From an uncultured bacterium (lineage in GTDB: Bacteria; Nitrospirota; Thermodesulfovibrionia; Thermodesulfovibrionales; Thermodesulfovibrionaceae): a stretch of 64,000 nt of DNA. The stretch is taken from NCBI GenBank assembly GCA_937998865.1, contig CALLBR010000011.1, positions 20,684-84,683 on the forward strand, read 5' to 3'. The notes beneath the pieces were generated by a model. It saw only the letters and a program-made list of their open reading frames with translations, did no database searches and had not been told where the DNA came from. Each line of letters starts with the position of its first letter. The first letter of the stretch is position 1. The position numbers were made by a program, and so were the translations under genes. Below, in pieces: positions 61,944 to 64,000 of the stretch.

Positions 61944-63127
61944 TGGAAATTGCTAAACCTAAGGGATTTGAATACGCTGTTGCTAAAGCAGGGATAAAGT
62001 ATCCCCATAGATATGATTTGGCTCTAATCTACTCAAAAAAACCAGCACATGCAGCAGCCTTATTTACCACCAATAGAATCAAAGCTGCACCAGTAAAACT
62101 TTGTATGAAAAGAATTAAAACAGGTATAGCTCAAGCAATAATAGCCAACAGCGGAAATGCTAATGCATGCACAGGCAAAAGAGGGTTCCAAGATGCCCTT
62201 GAAATTACAAAGAAGGTAGGAGAACTTCTGGGAACAGACAAAGAGCTAGTTTTACCTTTATCCACAGGTGTAATAGGAATGCCCATGCCTATGGAGAAAA
62301 TTCTACCAGCAATTAATGAATTAGTTAAAAATCTTGGAAAAATAGAACCTCTCCAAGTAGCTGAAGCTATTATGACTACAGATACTTTTCCAAAGATAGT
62401 GGCAAAACAGATAGAGGCTGAAAATACTGTTATTACTATGCTTGGGTTATGTAAAGGTGCAGGAATGATATGCCCAAACTTGGCAACAATGCTTTCTGTA
62501 ATACTTACCGATGCTTGGATAGATGCCCCTCTTCTTCAAGAAGCCTTAAGATTAGCAGTCTCTGAAAGTTTTAATTCAATCACTGTAGATGGAGATATGT
62601 CAACTAACGATACAGTGTTAATTTTAGCTAACGGTGCCTCAGGATCTCCAAAGATTGATAGAAAAAGCAAGCTATGGAAGTCTTTCAGAAGCTTACTCAA
62701 TGAAATATGTCTTGAGCTTGCCCAAATGATTGTAAAGGATGGTGAAGGTGCTACGAAATTTATCACAATAAATGTTGTAGGTGCCAAAAATTCCTCCGAT
62801 GCAAAGAGAGTAGCAAAAACCGTTGCTAATTCTGCTCTTGTAAAAACTGCTTTTTACGGAGAAGATCCAAACTGGGGTAGAATAATCGCTGCTGTGGGCT
62901 ATAGTGGCGTTCCCCTTAAGGAGGAAAAAATTGATATATACATAAATGGAATATGCCTCTTTGAAAAAGGATTACCTACAATGAAAGAAGATGAACTTAA
63001 AGACTCTCTAAAACAAAAAGAAATAGATGTTTTAATTAACCTAAATGCGGGTAAATCAAGAGCAAGAGTCTTTACAAGTGATCTTACGGAAGAATATGTA
63101 AAAATTAACTCTGCTTATAGAACTTAG
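61943..63127 (+). CDS. argJ: bifunctional glutamate N-acetyltransferase/amino-acid acetyltransferase
   Basis: ANSGNANACTG, STGVIGMPMP, ATMLSVILTDA cleavage site, GEDPNWGRIIAAVGYSG; GTG start overlaps lysC stop. Confidence 0.97.
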   Translation: MEIAKPKGFEYAVAKAGIKYPHRYDLALIYSKKPAHAAALFTTNRIKAAPVKLCMKRIKTGIAQAIIANSGNANACTGKRGFQDALEITKKVGELLGTDKELVLPLSTGVIGMPMPMEKILPAINELVKNLGKIEPLQVAEAIMTTDTFPKIVAKQIEAENTVITMLGLCKGAGMICPNLATMLSVILTDAWIDAPLLQEALRLAVSESFNSITVDGDMSTNDTVLILANGASGSPKIDRKSKLWKSFRSLLNEICLELAQMIVKDGEGATKFITINVVGAKNSSDAKRVAKTVANSALVKTAFYGEDPNWGRIIAAVGYSGVPLKEEKIDIYINGICLFEKGLPTMKEDELKDSLKQKEIDVLINLNAGKSRARVFTSDLTEEYVKINSAYRT

Positions 63128-63143
63128 GGATATTTATCTAATC

Positions 63144-63536
63144 ATGATTTGCCTTCGAGGACATCATCTCATATGTCTTAATTTTTTCAATGGTGAAGGT
63201 TATAATAGAGAATTCATTGAAAATCTTAAAGAAATTCTCCTAAGAGCAAGAAAGGAACCTGTTGAACTAGTAGAAAGTGCTGATGATGTTTGTGGGAAAT
63301 GCCCTTTTTTGAAAGATGGAATATGCAAAGACGAAGAGGAAATTAGAGAAATGGACAAAATTGCCCTTGATTTATTGAAAAGAAAAGTAGGGGATATTGT
63401 ATATTGGAGTGAAATAAGCAATATACTACCTGAAATATTCTCTCTTTGGTATAAGCAATATTGCATTCCCTGCGGTTATTTAGAGATTTGTTCAAAAACT
63501 TTTTTATTCAACAGCCTTCTTAGACTTTCTTCCTGA
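63144..63536 (+). CDS. DUF1284 domain-containing protein
   Basis: LRGHHLICLNFFNGEGYNREFIENL; Cys-rich CGKCPFLKDGIC. Confidence 0.88.
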   Translation: MICLRGHHLICLNFFNGEGYNREFIENLKEILLRARKEPVELVESADDVCGKCPFLKDGICKDEEEIREMDKIALDLLKRKVGDIVYWSEISNILPEIFSLWYKQYCIPCGYLEICSKTFLFNSLLRLSS

Positions 63537-63827
63537 CAAAGCTCTCTTTAAATCAATTTTTTCTTTGTAGTTTTTTATTGAATCTTCAACATCTTTGAGT
63601 CCTTCAGCATAGAGGTATCTCAAGTATCCTTCGGTTCTGTAAGGCATAATGCTACGGAATCTTTCTTTTAGAGTTAAAAAGTAGCAGTAATAAAAAAGGT
63701 CTTCATCAGGAGTGTAACCCTCTTTATAAATTGCCTCATCAACTTTGTTAAGGAAAAAGTATTGTTCTGAGGGAGAAAGCTCTTTAAGAAATCTTTTTGC
63801 CAGTATTTTGTCAAAACTCTCATTCAT
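63504..63827 (-). CDS. hypothetical protein (107 aa)
   Basis: Intact ORF, convergent and overlapping with 63144-63536. Confidence 0.65.
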   Translation of the reverse strand: MNESFDKILAKRFLKELSPSEQYFFLNKVDEAIYKEGYTPDEDLFYYCYFLTLKERFRSIMPYRTEGYLRYLYAEGLKDVEDSIKNYKEKIDLKRALSGRKSKKAVE

Positions 63828-63952
63828 TCTGTTTTTTATTATATCTTAGATAGCTGTAACAAAAAAATCAAATAAAAACCCCTTAAGCAACATGATCTTT
63901 TGATTGTTTAGAGTAAGGACAAGTATTAATTAATAATCAAATAATTTTTTTC

Positions 63953-64000
63953 TTACCAGGTAAGTACTTTACCACAAACGCTACATTTAGACCCTTTTTT
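63953..64000 (-). CDS. C-terminal fragment of a CXXC zinc-ribbon-like protein (truncated by window edge)
   Basis: Minus strand reads ...KKGSKCSVCGKVLTW*. Confidence 0.35.
   Translation of the reverse strand, partial: KKGSKCSVCGKVLTW

Overview
AT-rich, densely packed bacterial chromosome segment. Gene content and protein character suggest a Nitrospirota/Thermodesulfovibrio-like thermophilic anaerobe (inference). Most of it is core genome: shikimate and tryptophan biosynthesis, pgi, hemL, fhs, accBC/efp/coaBC/gmk/rpoZ, rng, clpC, lysC, argJ. There is also a chemosensory cluster (MCP, CheA-REC hybrid, CheW, response regulators) and a flagellar hook/basal-body/export operon with its sigma-54 regulators. 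RNA genes: an isolated 5S rRNA and a selenocysteine tRNA with anticodon UCA. The most interesting finding is an ORF missing from the supplied track at 28812-29003 (- strand). It reads through an in-frame TGA to give a 63-aa dual-CXXC protein, MKKKLLKNLKCKFCKNNIMIYFYURRVVLCCTECGAEFKVSQYLDEIDEETWELISRRSCDKV. An 8-bp stem-loop begins 10 nt after the TGA, with its loop 18 nt away, as expected for a bacterial SECIS. With selC in the same window, a small selenoprotein is the best explanation. Other points of interest are a four-gene envelope/lipoprotein operon of unknown function (55995-60651), a chemosensory cluster with no cheR/cheB in view, dispersed degenerate REP-like repeats, and a missed small membrane ORF next to pgi.
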